From: Aspidapion aeneum
Taxonomy: Eukaryota > Arthropoda > Insecta > Coleoptera > Brentidae
Length of the DNA: 64,000 nucleotides
NCBI GenBank assembly: GCA_963576565.1
Contig: OY755047.1
Span: 29,301,351 to 29,365,350, forward strand
Reading direction: 5' to 3'
Within the stretch, counting starts at the first letter, position 1. Every line of letters begins with the position of its first letter. Under the pieces are notes generated by a model. The model ran no database searches. It worked only from the letters and a program-made list of their open reading frames with translations, and had not been told where the DNA came from. The translations under genes and the position numbers were made by a program. Shown here piece after piece: positions 55,006 through 64,000 of the stretch.

Positions 55006-55764
55006 TAGCTCACACATATACTATACTATAGTAGTGTGAGCTATGGTGATCCTAATTTTTTCGAGAAAAAAAAAGTTGCTCCGATTTCAAAAATTTTTAT
55101 ATACCTTTGCGTTTCAGATGATTTTGAAACTTTTTTGTTGCGCCGTCTGTCTGTCTGTCTGTCTGTCTGTATGTCTGTCTGTCTGTCTGTCTGTCTGTGT
55201 GTCTGTATGTCTGTCTGTAACGACCAACGCGCATAACTCAAAAACCGCTTGGCCGATTTTAATGAAATTTGGTACCTGGGCTGGGTCTTGGGTCGAGATG
55301 GTCCCATTTAAAAATGAACAAAATCCACCGAACACAAACCAAATAAAAGGGTGGGGATAGATTTCAAAAATTAGAGTTTATGTGAAAATATGGCGTGTGT
55401 GATATCAAACGAAAGGTAATTGAGTCTGGAGTTAAACAAAATACATTTTAATTTATTTAAAAAAAAGGGTGGGGGTATATTTCAAAAATTAGAGTTTAAG
55501 TGAAAATATGGCGTGTGTGATATCAAACGAAAGATAATTAAGTCCGGAGTTCAACAAAATACATTTTAGTTTTTGTTTTTTTTAAGGGTGGGGGTGGATT
55601 TCAAAAATTTGAGTTTAAGTCAAAACATGGCTTGTGTGGTATCAAACAAAAGGTAATTTAGTGTGGAGTTGAATAAAATATATTTCAGTTTTTAGTTATA
55701 TTAGCTCACATAACTATAGTACCTAGTGTGAGCTTAGGGGCCCATATATTGGCAGAGTATTTTT
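55006..55764 (+). mobile_element. HINE/Helentron-like element, copy 4, inside the BEL leader
   Basis: Full plan: start hairpin TAGCTCACAC...GTGTGAGCTA (55006-55042), GTTGCTCCGATTTC, TTTGCGTTTCAGATGATTTT, GTCT microsatellite (55147-55218) and AACTCAAAAACCGCTTGG. About three tandem units with TATGGCGTGTGTGATATCAA follow, then the closing hairpin (55704-55735) and GGCAGAGTATTTTTT. It lies opposite to the BEL coding strand, between primer site and gag. Closest by eye to copy 2 at 33.7 kb. Confidence 0.7.
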
Positions 55765-55956
55765 TATGCAATTTTTACAAAACTACTACTATAAATCACG
55801 AAAACAATAACCTGTCTAAATTTCAACAATCCTAAAACTAGGTAGAAAGGTTTATTTTATTAAGGAAATAAGGGAACAATTCAAGGAGTGACTGACTTCT
55901 TATTTATAATGGCGATTTGGACAGCTCTTACCAAGTGTTGTTTTCTGGGAAAATAT

Positions 55957-55973
55957 CCGGCTCGAAGGACCAA
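55957..55973 (-). promoter_or_regulatory. Primer-binding site candidate of the BEL/Pao element
   Basis: The minus strand next to the 5' LTR reads TTGGTCCTTCGAGCCGG. It starts TGG, as a site pairing with a tRNA CCA end should, after one spacer base. A variant, TTTGGTCCAGGTTCGAGCCC, precedes the gag at 63382. I could not name the tRNA. Confidence 0.55.
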
Positions 55974-56177
55974 TGGTTGGGGGCTAGCTTTCCTGTGATG
56001 TCGTGGTGGTTACCAGGAATAAACTGCACAATTATTTTGGACTGTATCTCATTTATTTAAATATAAAATAACGTAAAACAAAATTTTGCTTGTGACAACA
56101 AGATGTCATGCTATGGAATCATTTTTTTACAAACCTAAAGGCGGCGTTGCCGTACTGCAATATTAGATTTCCTAACA
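55974..56177 (-). repeat. BEL/Pao 5' LTR
   Basis: Identical by eye to 48848-49051 over all 204 bases. Being upstream of gag on the minus strand, it would drive transcription. Confidence 0.95.
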
Positions 56178-56182
56178 ACCCT

Positions 56183-57640
56183 TTTTACTTGTTTTAAAAC
56201 GATAATTTGTTATAACAGTGAAATTGTTTTGATTAGTTTGAAGCTAGAAGATATTTTCTTGTAATTTTTATTAAAAAGACCAAGTTTACAGGTCATGTCC
56301 ATGTCTTTATGACTATATAGGTACATTATTGATTTTTATTAAAAGATATACAAATTAAGTAGCATGTTTTAAATAACTAAAAATATAAACAATTTAAATA
56401 AATAAATTCGATAAGATCAAAGTACCATGTTTGATGTAATATGTAGGTTTACACCAAAACACCAGATAACCTAAAAAGATTGCTTAGCAGTACCTTTTCC
56501 ATACTATATAAGAGAAGTACTAATAATTGTTTCTAAAATTTAACCAAAGATAATGATAAATCATTCTATTTTTCTAAATTTGACTTGACCTTTGAAATTG
56601 GACAAAGGTATTTGATATTTTTCCTAAAATAAAAACTCGCGTATTTTGAGTTAGTAATAATTTTATACATAATCTTAAAAATAATATTGATTAACATAAA
56701 TAATAATTATTAAAATAAATATAACATAATTCCCATTTAATAATTAAAGACTGGTTAAAGAGAAAACGCAATATGGAAATATGGAAATTTAGGTTATACA
56801 TAACCAATAAGCTAACTTAATTATAAAATTAATTAAAATCAAACAACAAAAGTAAAACCCTTTGGTTGATAATCATTAGATAGGATGTCATGTAGTAAGA
56901 AAATGAGACATAATTAGTTGACTTAGTTAATAATAAAGTCTATTTTTTCAAGCAAATAAACTATTTTGAAAAACTAAATCAACTTTTGAAAATTATTGCA
57001 AATACCGTTGAAAAAAAAATACCCTGTATATTTGCTTGAATCAATTTAAGTATGGTAAAACTTTTTTCATATTTTTTTTATTATTGAACTGTATTTAATT
57101 TTTAAAAACCGTTAAATATTTTTTTAAAATTTTGACCTATTATTTCGAAGTTAAAACGTCTTGGCCCATAAATCAATTTATAGGCTATTAAAGTATTCCA
57201 GACCACTTGGGTCTATAAACAAAGATATACTTAAATTTTGGTAATTTTGAAACACATGTTCACCATATTTTATACCTACATTCTAAAAAGGGCTCTTCTA
57301 TTCATTCAGGTCCACAAAGAAATGGTTAAGAATTTTTAAAATAAACACACATCTGGGAAAAAACTTTTCTTTACCTACTCCGTTGGTCCGTATGCATAAC
57401 AGTGGCGTATCTATTTTATTTGGGGAAGGAAATATTATAATAAATATTGCATAAAACTATTTTGCATATTGTCCAGACCAGTGTATTATGTGTGTCCAAA
57501 ACAAATATATTTTAACAATTGGGAGGGAAATTTCACTTTTCTTTACCCTCCTGTAGATCCGCGTCTAACGCATCTATTCACATTTAACTTTACGATATCT
57601 ATCAATTAAACTATGATATTATATTTATAGATCAAACAAG
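56183..57640. other. AT-rich stretch, no gene seen
   Basis: Intron-like composition. An ATACCCTGTATA transposon-end-like motif lies near 57018. Nothing else is supported. Confidence 0.4.
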
Positions 57641-57647
57641 CTTTCGT

Positions 57648-57745
57648 GAAAAAAAAAGTTTTGTTTCTCTCATACTTTTCCGTGGGTAACATGAAACCCG
57701 GGTTTGTTTTTTCATTCACGGGTACTATTAAATTTATATTTTTCA
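57648..57745. repeat. Short retrozyme-related fragment
   Basis: TTTGTTTCTCTCATACTTTT, CCGTGGGTAACATGAAACCC and TTCACGGGTACTATTAAATT match the same junction of unit pieces as at 43330-43430. No ribozyme part is present. Confidence 0.5.
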
Positions 57746-57749
57746 AACA

Positions 57750-59225
57750 AGATATATAGTGAGAAATGCAGTTCCTTGATTTAAAATTTCATTAAGGTCG
57801 GTCGGTAATTTTTGAGTTGCCAGCTAAATCTAGAAAACAATGGCTTATGTACATAATTCCTAATATTCTCGTAACCACATCACATGTGACGATTTTTGTG
57901 CGTTAAATTAAAAAATATATAGGATTTTTATTTACAAACAAAAAAAAAATTGGTATTTTGATATCTATATGATATAAACTTTTCCATAAAAACTTTTTAC
58001 TTTTATGTACTGGTCAACATTTTCGTAAGAAATAGATCATTCTTCTTCTTAAAATTTTGCTACTAAGTTAATATATAAGTATATTGGCAAAACAATCAGT
58101 TTCTACCACGTCGTGTAAAACGTTAAAAAATGAGTAATTTACAGTGTTACACATTAGACCCGTGTGTACAGAGAGGTACTGAAAACAGCTTACATAAATT
58201 TCTATCTATCATTTTTTTTTTTAAATCAATGTATATAAAACTATATTTCATTTTTATAAATTATACCATGAAGTCATTAAGACCTTTTGTGTCTATTTTT
58301 GTCAACCTGAAACGTGTTATTTGAGCTTTTAAACCTTCATTTTTGTTTAAGACAACTATTAAAACATAAACTTGTTGGTTAGTATTTTTTTTTGTCCATG
58401 TTAAGATTTAAAAGGAAATTAAGGATATTTCTCAAATTTTGAGTTATTGACAGTTAAGTCGAACTTTTGTTTATTGTCATAGCTTTCTGCACCCTTCATT
58501 ATTTTCATAGCATTCTGCACCGTTCGTTATTTTAAAATTGGCTAATGTAATTTTTCGATAAATTTACCTATAAGATGTTTCATGGTAGTAATCTTTATCA
58601 ACTGCTAATAAAAAAAAAGTAGCTCAAAAGAAAGGTCTATTTCCCAGGCCTACTTCGTACTTCGTACTGTATGTTTTTTTTTTTGAAAAGCGCTAATAAC
58701 ATAATGTTTTCTCACGTTTACTAGTTATTATATGCATAGAGTTCTATAATTTTTCAGTTAAGTTGTCTCTGCACAGTTAATCAAACTATTTCACAGTTTT
58801 GACTGCGAATTGAGTTAGTATACAGATAATTTGAATTTTCTTTCATACAGTATTCTTTTGTTTTCTTTGCGTTCCAAGAAAATGTTGAATAGATACATAC
58901 ATCCAGGATATTCTTAGCATATGTAAATAGTACCGAATCTCAAAAGTTTTAAGTTATTTACACACAGAGATTCTATAATGTAGTTGTCGTAGCAATATAA
59001 TAACTTGCGTGCGTAAATATCTTGGTAACCAAAGATTTAGTACATTCGCTTCTTTGCTAACTTTTGTAATCTTCTTATCCTGTTTAATAAAAAAATAATT
59101 TTTATGCAATTATCATCAGAGCTTACTTTCTTTTTTTTTTTAAAAAGACTGTTTTTTAATGTGTTACTATTTTGCTGTAGTTGGACTTACTCTATACAGT
59201 AGTTGTTTACTACTAATATGTCGGT
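57750..59225. other. AT-rich stretch, no gene seen
   Basis: No coding pattern or RNA gene is supported. Open frames are short and compositional. Confidence 0.4.
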
Positions 59226-59579
59226 TTAGAACGTTTTTCTACGTTGTCCGACGCCTATTTTCCATTTCCTTCGATCATGACAGTCATCTTCCGTCAGCTT
59301 TTTTTTTTGACTCGTTGTTCTTCGGATTGACTGTTGCCATTCCAGTTTAGGACGCCCTCTTTTTCTGCGCCCTATTGGTTGCCATTCTAGGACCTGTTTT
59401 GGTAATCTTTTGTCGTTCATCCGTTGTACATGGGCATACCATATCAGTTGCCTTTTAGTGATGTCATCAGTTATGCTTCCCTCGATTCCCATTCTTTCTT
59501 TTATGATCTTATTTCTTGTATGATCAGTTCTGGATATTCTCATTGATCTTCTTATTGCATCCATTTCGACACTTTTCAT
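59226..59579 (-). pseudogene. LINE 3' end (RTE/CFDP2-like RT C-terminus), open frame
   Basis: The minus-strand frame reads MKSVEMDAIRRSMRIS, KIIKERMGIEGSI, QLIWYAHVQRMNDKRLPKQV and GRRKRGRPKLEWQ, ending DDCHDRRKWKIGVGQRRKTF before a stop. It is the same protein tail as at 3568-3916 but without internal stops, so it is a younger copy. A larger open frame extends to 59711, but the added codons are not LINE-like. The element is 5'-truncated, with no RT core. No clear target duplication was found. Confidence 0.8.
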
Positions 59580-59711
59580 TGGAATGGAATGGAAAGTGTA
59601 GTTGTTTAAATAAACGATTAATTTTTCTGAATTAGAGGTAGTTGACATTTCATCCCCTACCCATTCTTTGCCAAAAAGTTTAATTTTTTTTTGTAATGGC
59701 TCAAGCCACAC

Positions 59712-62700
59712 ACGTATTGAAAAACCTATAAAAAATTATTAATCTAGATCCTAGATCAATCTGAAAGTCAAAAGGGACAGTCTCTCTCTTGAGTTTTTAG
59801 ATTAGATCGTCGATGTCAAAAAGGACAATCTTTGTCTTGAGTTTTTAAGTTTTTTTTTTGTTTCAATATTTGCAATTTTGACACTAAATATATTTTTTCT
59901 CTTGCATTGCAAAAGCAAGCATGTCTATCATTACATAGACATATATAACATAAATTAATTAAGCAATGCCTTAGCATTTTAACTTAAAATTTTGCATTTG
60001 TAGAGCTTTTATTGTTTTATTCGCCTAAAAAGTTTTTAATTATCACCTAATCCTCGTAATTTATGAGCACTCATTAAATTTTTTTATAAACTTGTTTTAA
60101 TTTTTAATAACTACGAGACCGATTTTAATGAAAAGAAAAATAATAGTGTCTAAACACTTTGTCAAAAGCATAATAAATTCATTAAATGATGTTTTAAAGA
60201 AAAAGTTTTATTATATTTGTTAAAACCATGTATAAAATTAGTGCTATAACTTCGTTTTCTTTTATAGGTGAAGACCATGACATCCGACAACTGTAGAGGT
60301 CTACGATTCTCTGGAGACTTCCCTCAAAAATTTTACTTAATTAATATTTTTATTTTCAGGAGTTGTATTGTTTGTATTGAGTTATAAATGACTGACACAT
60401 CAAGTTGAAAGTTTTTAAGAACAATTTGTTATAAAATTTTTGAGATATTTTTATAAATGACAAAAGTCTATTACTATCTGTTGAGTAAATATGTGAGAGG
60501 GAAGTATTTTTGAATTAAAGCGTCCTAGAATTTTCTTTTAACGTAACTTTGATATGACTATATGGTATGGCAAAATGGATCTGTGTTTGTTATATGCATC
60601 TTTTGATGTATAAGGAATGTTATAAAACAATAGACCAATAATAATTCGCCAAGTGGAATCGTCGCGTTTTCTTTTTCTTTTGTTTTTTTTTTGTAAGACG
60701 AGGGCGAATTAATTTTTTCGCTGTTTGTATCATTATATTTTAGATTATTTTATAAAATGTTTTTATGGAATGAGTGTTCTTAGCTGGATTTTAAACTCCC
60801 CAGTCATTGAGAAGAAGGCTGAGGAGTAAATTAGGGAATTTTTCTTCTCCACTCGAGAGGGTGTTTCAATGGTATACCTTTAATTAAAATTTTCTATTGG
60901 TCTATATTTGTTTTGTTTGTTGCCGTATCTCCTAATATCGTAACTCAATTTTGAAAGATAGGGTTACGGTATAGTCAGTTAAATGTTTTAACCAATCTTT
61001 ATCAAGAAAACTACTGAATTAATAATCGTCATGTTATAGCTTACATGGTCTACAGGTGAACTGGTCTAAAACAGCGGAAAAATATATGGGTTGGATTTTT
61101 GGGTTTCTTTCAAGTCAAGTCATTTTGTAAAAATGGGAATTTAAATTTAGGAAAAACTATTCAAGGTAGAGGTAAAACTTTACCTATGAAACGAATAAAA
61201 AGTTATATCAGGGTAGGTTAATGAAGACAGTGACGTCACACCTAGTAGATTTCAGTAGGAGACCTAGGTAATTTTCTATTTCGTCATGTCGGGAACTCAT
61301 TTTTGAGTTATACTGGATAAACAATAGACCGGAAAATTTATTTAATAAGAAGATTTGGAGCAGTCTCTTTCTTCTGTACACACCTGTGATCTTCTAATTT
61401 CAGGAATCTGGCCAGTAACCGGAAATGCTGAGCTCACAGTGTCTTATGTTTTCTAATTAGGGAGACAAAAGCGTTGTCGTTGAATAAATTTTATATTTTA
61501 CAATACAATTTTCAATATAAAAAATGGTAGATCTACCTATTCTTTTTATTGTGACGAAAAATGATTTAGATTTGGTATACAAGAGTCACTATACGTTTTT
61601 GGAACCTGTGTTGAAGTGATGATGGGATATTATTTTAAAACAGGTTTTATAGTAGACATTTGGACAATTTTTCTGACTTGGTTAAAAAATATGTTAATTA
61701 GATAATATTTGAGATAGTAACTAAAAGTTAGGAGTTTTAGAAATTTAGTGTTTAATGGTATAGGAATAGGAAAAACCTAGAAGATACAACCATAAAGAGT
61801 AGACGACTCTTGAGTCATGCCATATCAAATGAAAACCGTTATATTTTTATCAGTGATATTTAAAAAAAAAAGATATTAACATCAAGAAATAATCAGAGAT
61901 TGGAAAAACAGACAAGAACAGCAGAATAAAGAAGTATTTTCTTTCATTATAAAATTTTATAAGCCATTTAGGCTAATCTTTATGTCATTTGATAATATTT
62001 ACATTATGAAATTTATATATTTTCTTTTGTCTTGACATTTTATAAATAAAACCACTGTCTTTGGCTTTAGCAGTGATAACACCTATAGACTAACGAAAAA
62101 AGTCTCATTTGAATTAGAAAGTTTTTAATCAAAAACATCTTAATGGAAGAGTATATTTAAAATCATGTTAATAAAATCTTTGTATAAAAAAAATTTCTAG
62201 TGTACAGCAAACAACTGTTTTTTTTTCTGTAAAATGTTACCCGTAAAAGTAATTGTCATAAAACTAAGTGCATAAGCACAAATTTTATAAAAAAATAACT
62301 AATTAGCTGTGGAGATTGGTAGTTGGCATAACAATCGCTGGACTTAGAGACAGTGAACAAGTTTCCCAACTTGTTTTTATTTTTGTAAATAATTATATTC
62401 TCTAATTTTCACTTAAAATTCGAGAAGCTATCTCTCTTAGTTTTTAAATATTTTTGGGTTACATTTTCCACGCTTACCAGCGTTTTTAGAATATTATTTT
62501 GATTTACTTTACGCTATATCTTTCCATATTTTAAATTTAAACTTCGCGCGCTTCTCCCAGCAATGAGGGATTTGAGATAAGCGGCTAAATTCGGCCTAGG
62601 AGACGCAAACGCCGATTGTCTGAGCGAACAACTCAACCACGCGCCTCGTGCAAGTAAAGTCACCGCACCGCTATTAGTTTATATTAAAATTGTGGAAACT

Positions 62701-63013
62701 ATTAATTTTACGCTTTAGTTTATTAGATATTAGTGTTTGGAACATTTTGAACTATAGAACAATGGAGAGTCTGGTACTTCGCGTATAATCGGGCTGGCCA
62801 GCCAAGTAGCTACAAAAGACATCTAAGGGTAAGTCGTTTCTTGATAATTTTTCATTGCTACGCTATTTTTAGTAAATAAGTTTTAGGCTCTTTTTTCCCT
62901 GTCGGAGCCCTGTGGAAAGATACAGTCCCTCTTAACTCCCACACGTTTTTCTCGAGCTATCTCGAGTGGTCCTTCGGTATATTTTATTTTCTACAGAAGG
63001 CCTGACCTCACCA
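59712..63013. other. AT-rich stretch; its right end probably contains an LTR of the next BEL element
   Basis: No gene was recognised. GC content rises after about 62530. Because a primer-site-like sequence follows 63013, the last few hundred bases probably hold the 5' LTR of the element whose gag starts at 63382. The LTR start cannot be fixed without its partner. Confidence 0.4.
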
Positions 63014-63035
63014 TTTGGTCCAGGTTCGAGCCCGA
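63014..63035 (+). promoter_or_regulatory. Primer-binding site candidate of a second BEL/Pao element
   Basis: TTTGGTCCAGGTTCGAGCCC follows a CA dinucleotide (63012-63013) that could end an LTR. It resembles the site of the complete element at 55957-55973 (shared TTGGTCC and TTCGAGCC) and lies about 370 bases before a BEL gag. Confidence 0.45.
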
Positions 63036-63381
63036 TAACAGGACCCCGGGAAAAATTAAAGTCTAAATCGCATTTTGTTAAATATAAAACTTTTAATAAA
63101 TACGCTGACCTTGCTCTTTTTGCTGTGCTCGCAGTAAAAATAACAAGTAAAAAAGTACCGAACGCGCATTGTTTTCGCGCATTTCCTACCTCTTTTTGGC
63201 TTGGCGTCACCTGCACGTAGGAAAAGTTTCCAACACACGATCTTAGAGAGGTAAATGAGACTTGTTTACATTGTTTATCGCCTATTTTCTTTTCTTTTTA
63301 AACGCTTTTAATTTTTAAATATTAAAAATTTCGGAAACTAATCGTTCACCTGTTTTAACGGAGTTTTTTAAAAACATTACA

Positions 63382-64000
63382 ATGAGTACGCAACTTAAGA
63401 AGTTAGAAGCACTCCGTAATGTGCAACATAATCGCATTAATACTCTTCATAACTTAGCTAATGCATGCCTAACGGATGATACAAAAAAACCGTGTTTACA
63501 GGTTCGACTTATCGACCTTGATGAAATGAAAGAAACATTTTTTATTTATCAAAATCAAATAATAGAGGCTTATTCGGCAAGTCCGGAGAGACTGGAAGAA
63601 GAAAATGAACGCCTTACTGAGTTTGACGACAGCTTCTATGATATTAAACGAATTCAAAAACAACTATTTGAGGTGAAAATTGAAGCTCCTCCACCTCAAA
63701 ACTTAACGCAAATTTCAAATTCTTCTGATCCAGACCGCTTTATGGCGTCTTTAATGCCAAGACTGCGCATTGTCGAATTTCATGGCGACATCACTAAGTT
63801 TCCAACCTTTCTAGATATGTACAATAGTTCTGTACACAATAATCCTAGTATTCCTACAAACGCTAAATTTAATTTGTTACTGTCCTACCTAAAAGGACCG
63901 CCTTTAAACGTAGTTAAACACTTACAAATAACCGACGCTAATTATATAATCGCTTACAATACGCTTCTAAAACGCTATCATAACCCCCGCTTATCGGCTC
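63382..64000 (+). CDS. BEL/Pao Gag N-terminal part, cut by window end
   Basis: An uninterrupted frame of 206 codons starts at ATG 63382 and runs off the window, so no stop is seen. It begins MSTQLKKLEALRNVQHNRIN. An acidic coiled segment follows, then the DUF1759-type Gag domain: PRLRIVEFHGDITKFPTFLD, YNSSVHNNPSIPTNAKFNLL and SYLKGPPLNVV, close in order to PRLSIPVFSGSYGDWQRF of the element at 50.5-54.6 kb but clearly another family. Gag forms the particle in which the retrotransposon RNA is copied. The frame has no stops, so this may be another fairly young copy, oriented opposite to the first. Confidence 0.85.
   Translation, partial: MSTQLKKLEALRNVQHNRINTLHNLANACLTDDTKKPCLQVRLIDLDEMKETFFIYQNQIIEAYSASPERLEEENERLTEFDDSFYDIKRIQKQLFEVKIEAPPPQNLTQISNSSDPDRFMASLMPRLRIVEFHGDITKFPTFLDMYNSSVHNNPSIPTNAKFNLLLSYLKGPPLNVVKHLQITDANYIIAYNTLLKRYHNPRLSA

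Larger units (their letters stand above)
48848..56177 (-). mobile_element. Complete BEL/Pao LTR retrotransposon, 7330 bp
   Basis: Two LTRs, identical by eye over 204 bases, bound the element, and ACCCT is duplicated at both flanks (48843-48847 and 56178-56182). On the minus strand the order is LTR, a primer-binding candidate, a leader containing a HINE-like insert, gag-pol, a polypurine tract and LTR. Identical LTRs mean a recent insertion, since both are copied from one template. It is the only nearly intact coding element in the window. A single in-frame TGA separates RNase H from integrase. Confidence 0.95.

Noticed and set aside
59580..59711. Upstream extension of the LINE frame at 59226-59579
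   Set aside because: The extra 44 codons do not resemble LINE protein and are probably chance open sequence.
62568..62650. tRNA-like or SINE-head pattern on the minus strand (TGGTTGAGTTG box A-like)
   Set aside because: The B-box position reads GGCCGAATTTA and no cloverleaf could be closed, so it is not supported.
62932..63220. Overlapping frames of 60-94 codons on both strands near 63.0 kb
   Set aside because: They overlap the inferred LTR end and primer site of the second BEL element and show no protein features.

Overview
This is AT-rich nuclear DNA from an animal, most likely an insect. Mariner, hAT, BEL/Pao, Penelope-like and non-LTR elements lie side by side, and nearly all are decayed. 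Large intron-like AT-rich stretches separate them. A beetle or another arthropod with a large repeat-rich genome would fit, but the sequence alone does not fix the species. No intact host gene could be recognised. The window is best read as an archive of nested transposable elements.

Layout. 1-2400: 3' part of a Penelope-like element (PLE) split by a hAT element that itself holds a second hAT. 3568-3916: a 5'-truncated LINE end. 4233-6095: a PLE 5' fragment joined to a tandem array of about 0.4-0.5 kb units containing a canonical hammerhead ribozyme, which looks like an animal retrozyme. 6586-9691: a CA-rich repeat, a 1.6 kb TIR element with an internal hairpin and tandem repeats, and a Helentron/HINE-like repeat with a (CAGA)n core. 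10640-19325: two LINE RT relics, a possible YqaJ-type exon, two long palindromes, a hAT MITE and two dead mariners on opposite strands. 20522-22025: a foldback element with a nested MITE. 22073-29880: retrozyme, hAT, BEL, PLE and LINE-like fragments. 29925-31375: a tandem array whose unit carries a tRNA-like cloverleaf. 33664-35125: two head-to-tail HINE-like copies. 36500-48450: mostly featureless, with one candidate exon near 40.2-40.5 kb and further retrozyme fragments. 48848-56177: a structurally complete BEL/Pao retrotransposon on the minus strand, with identical 204-bp LTRs, a 5-bp target duplication and one in-frame stop between RNase H and integrase. 56183-62900: AT-rich, with one LINE end. 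63382-64000: start of a second BEL/Pao gag on the plus strand, cut by the window edge.

The most notable item is the hammerhead ribozyme at 5195-5242. It has every conserved core residue, three closed stems and a GUC cleavage site, and sits in a tandem array with decayed relatives at about 22.1, 42.9, 43.3 and 57.7 kb. The array abuts a PLE fragment. That fits the published idea that hammerhead-bearing non-autonomous retroelements (retrozymes) are mobilised by Penelope-like machinery. The second most notable item is the tRNA-like tandem array at 29.9-31.4 kb.
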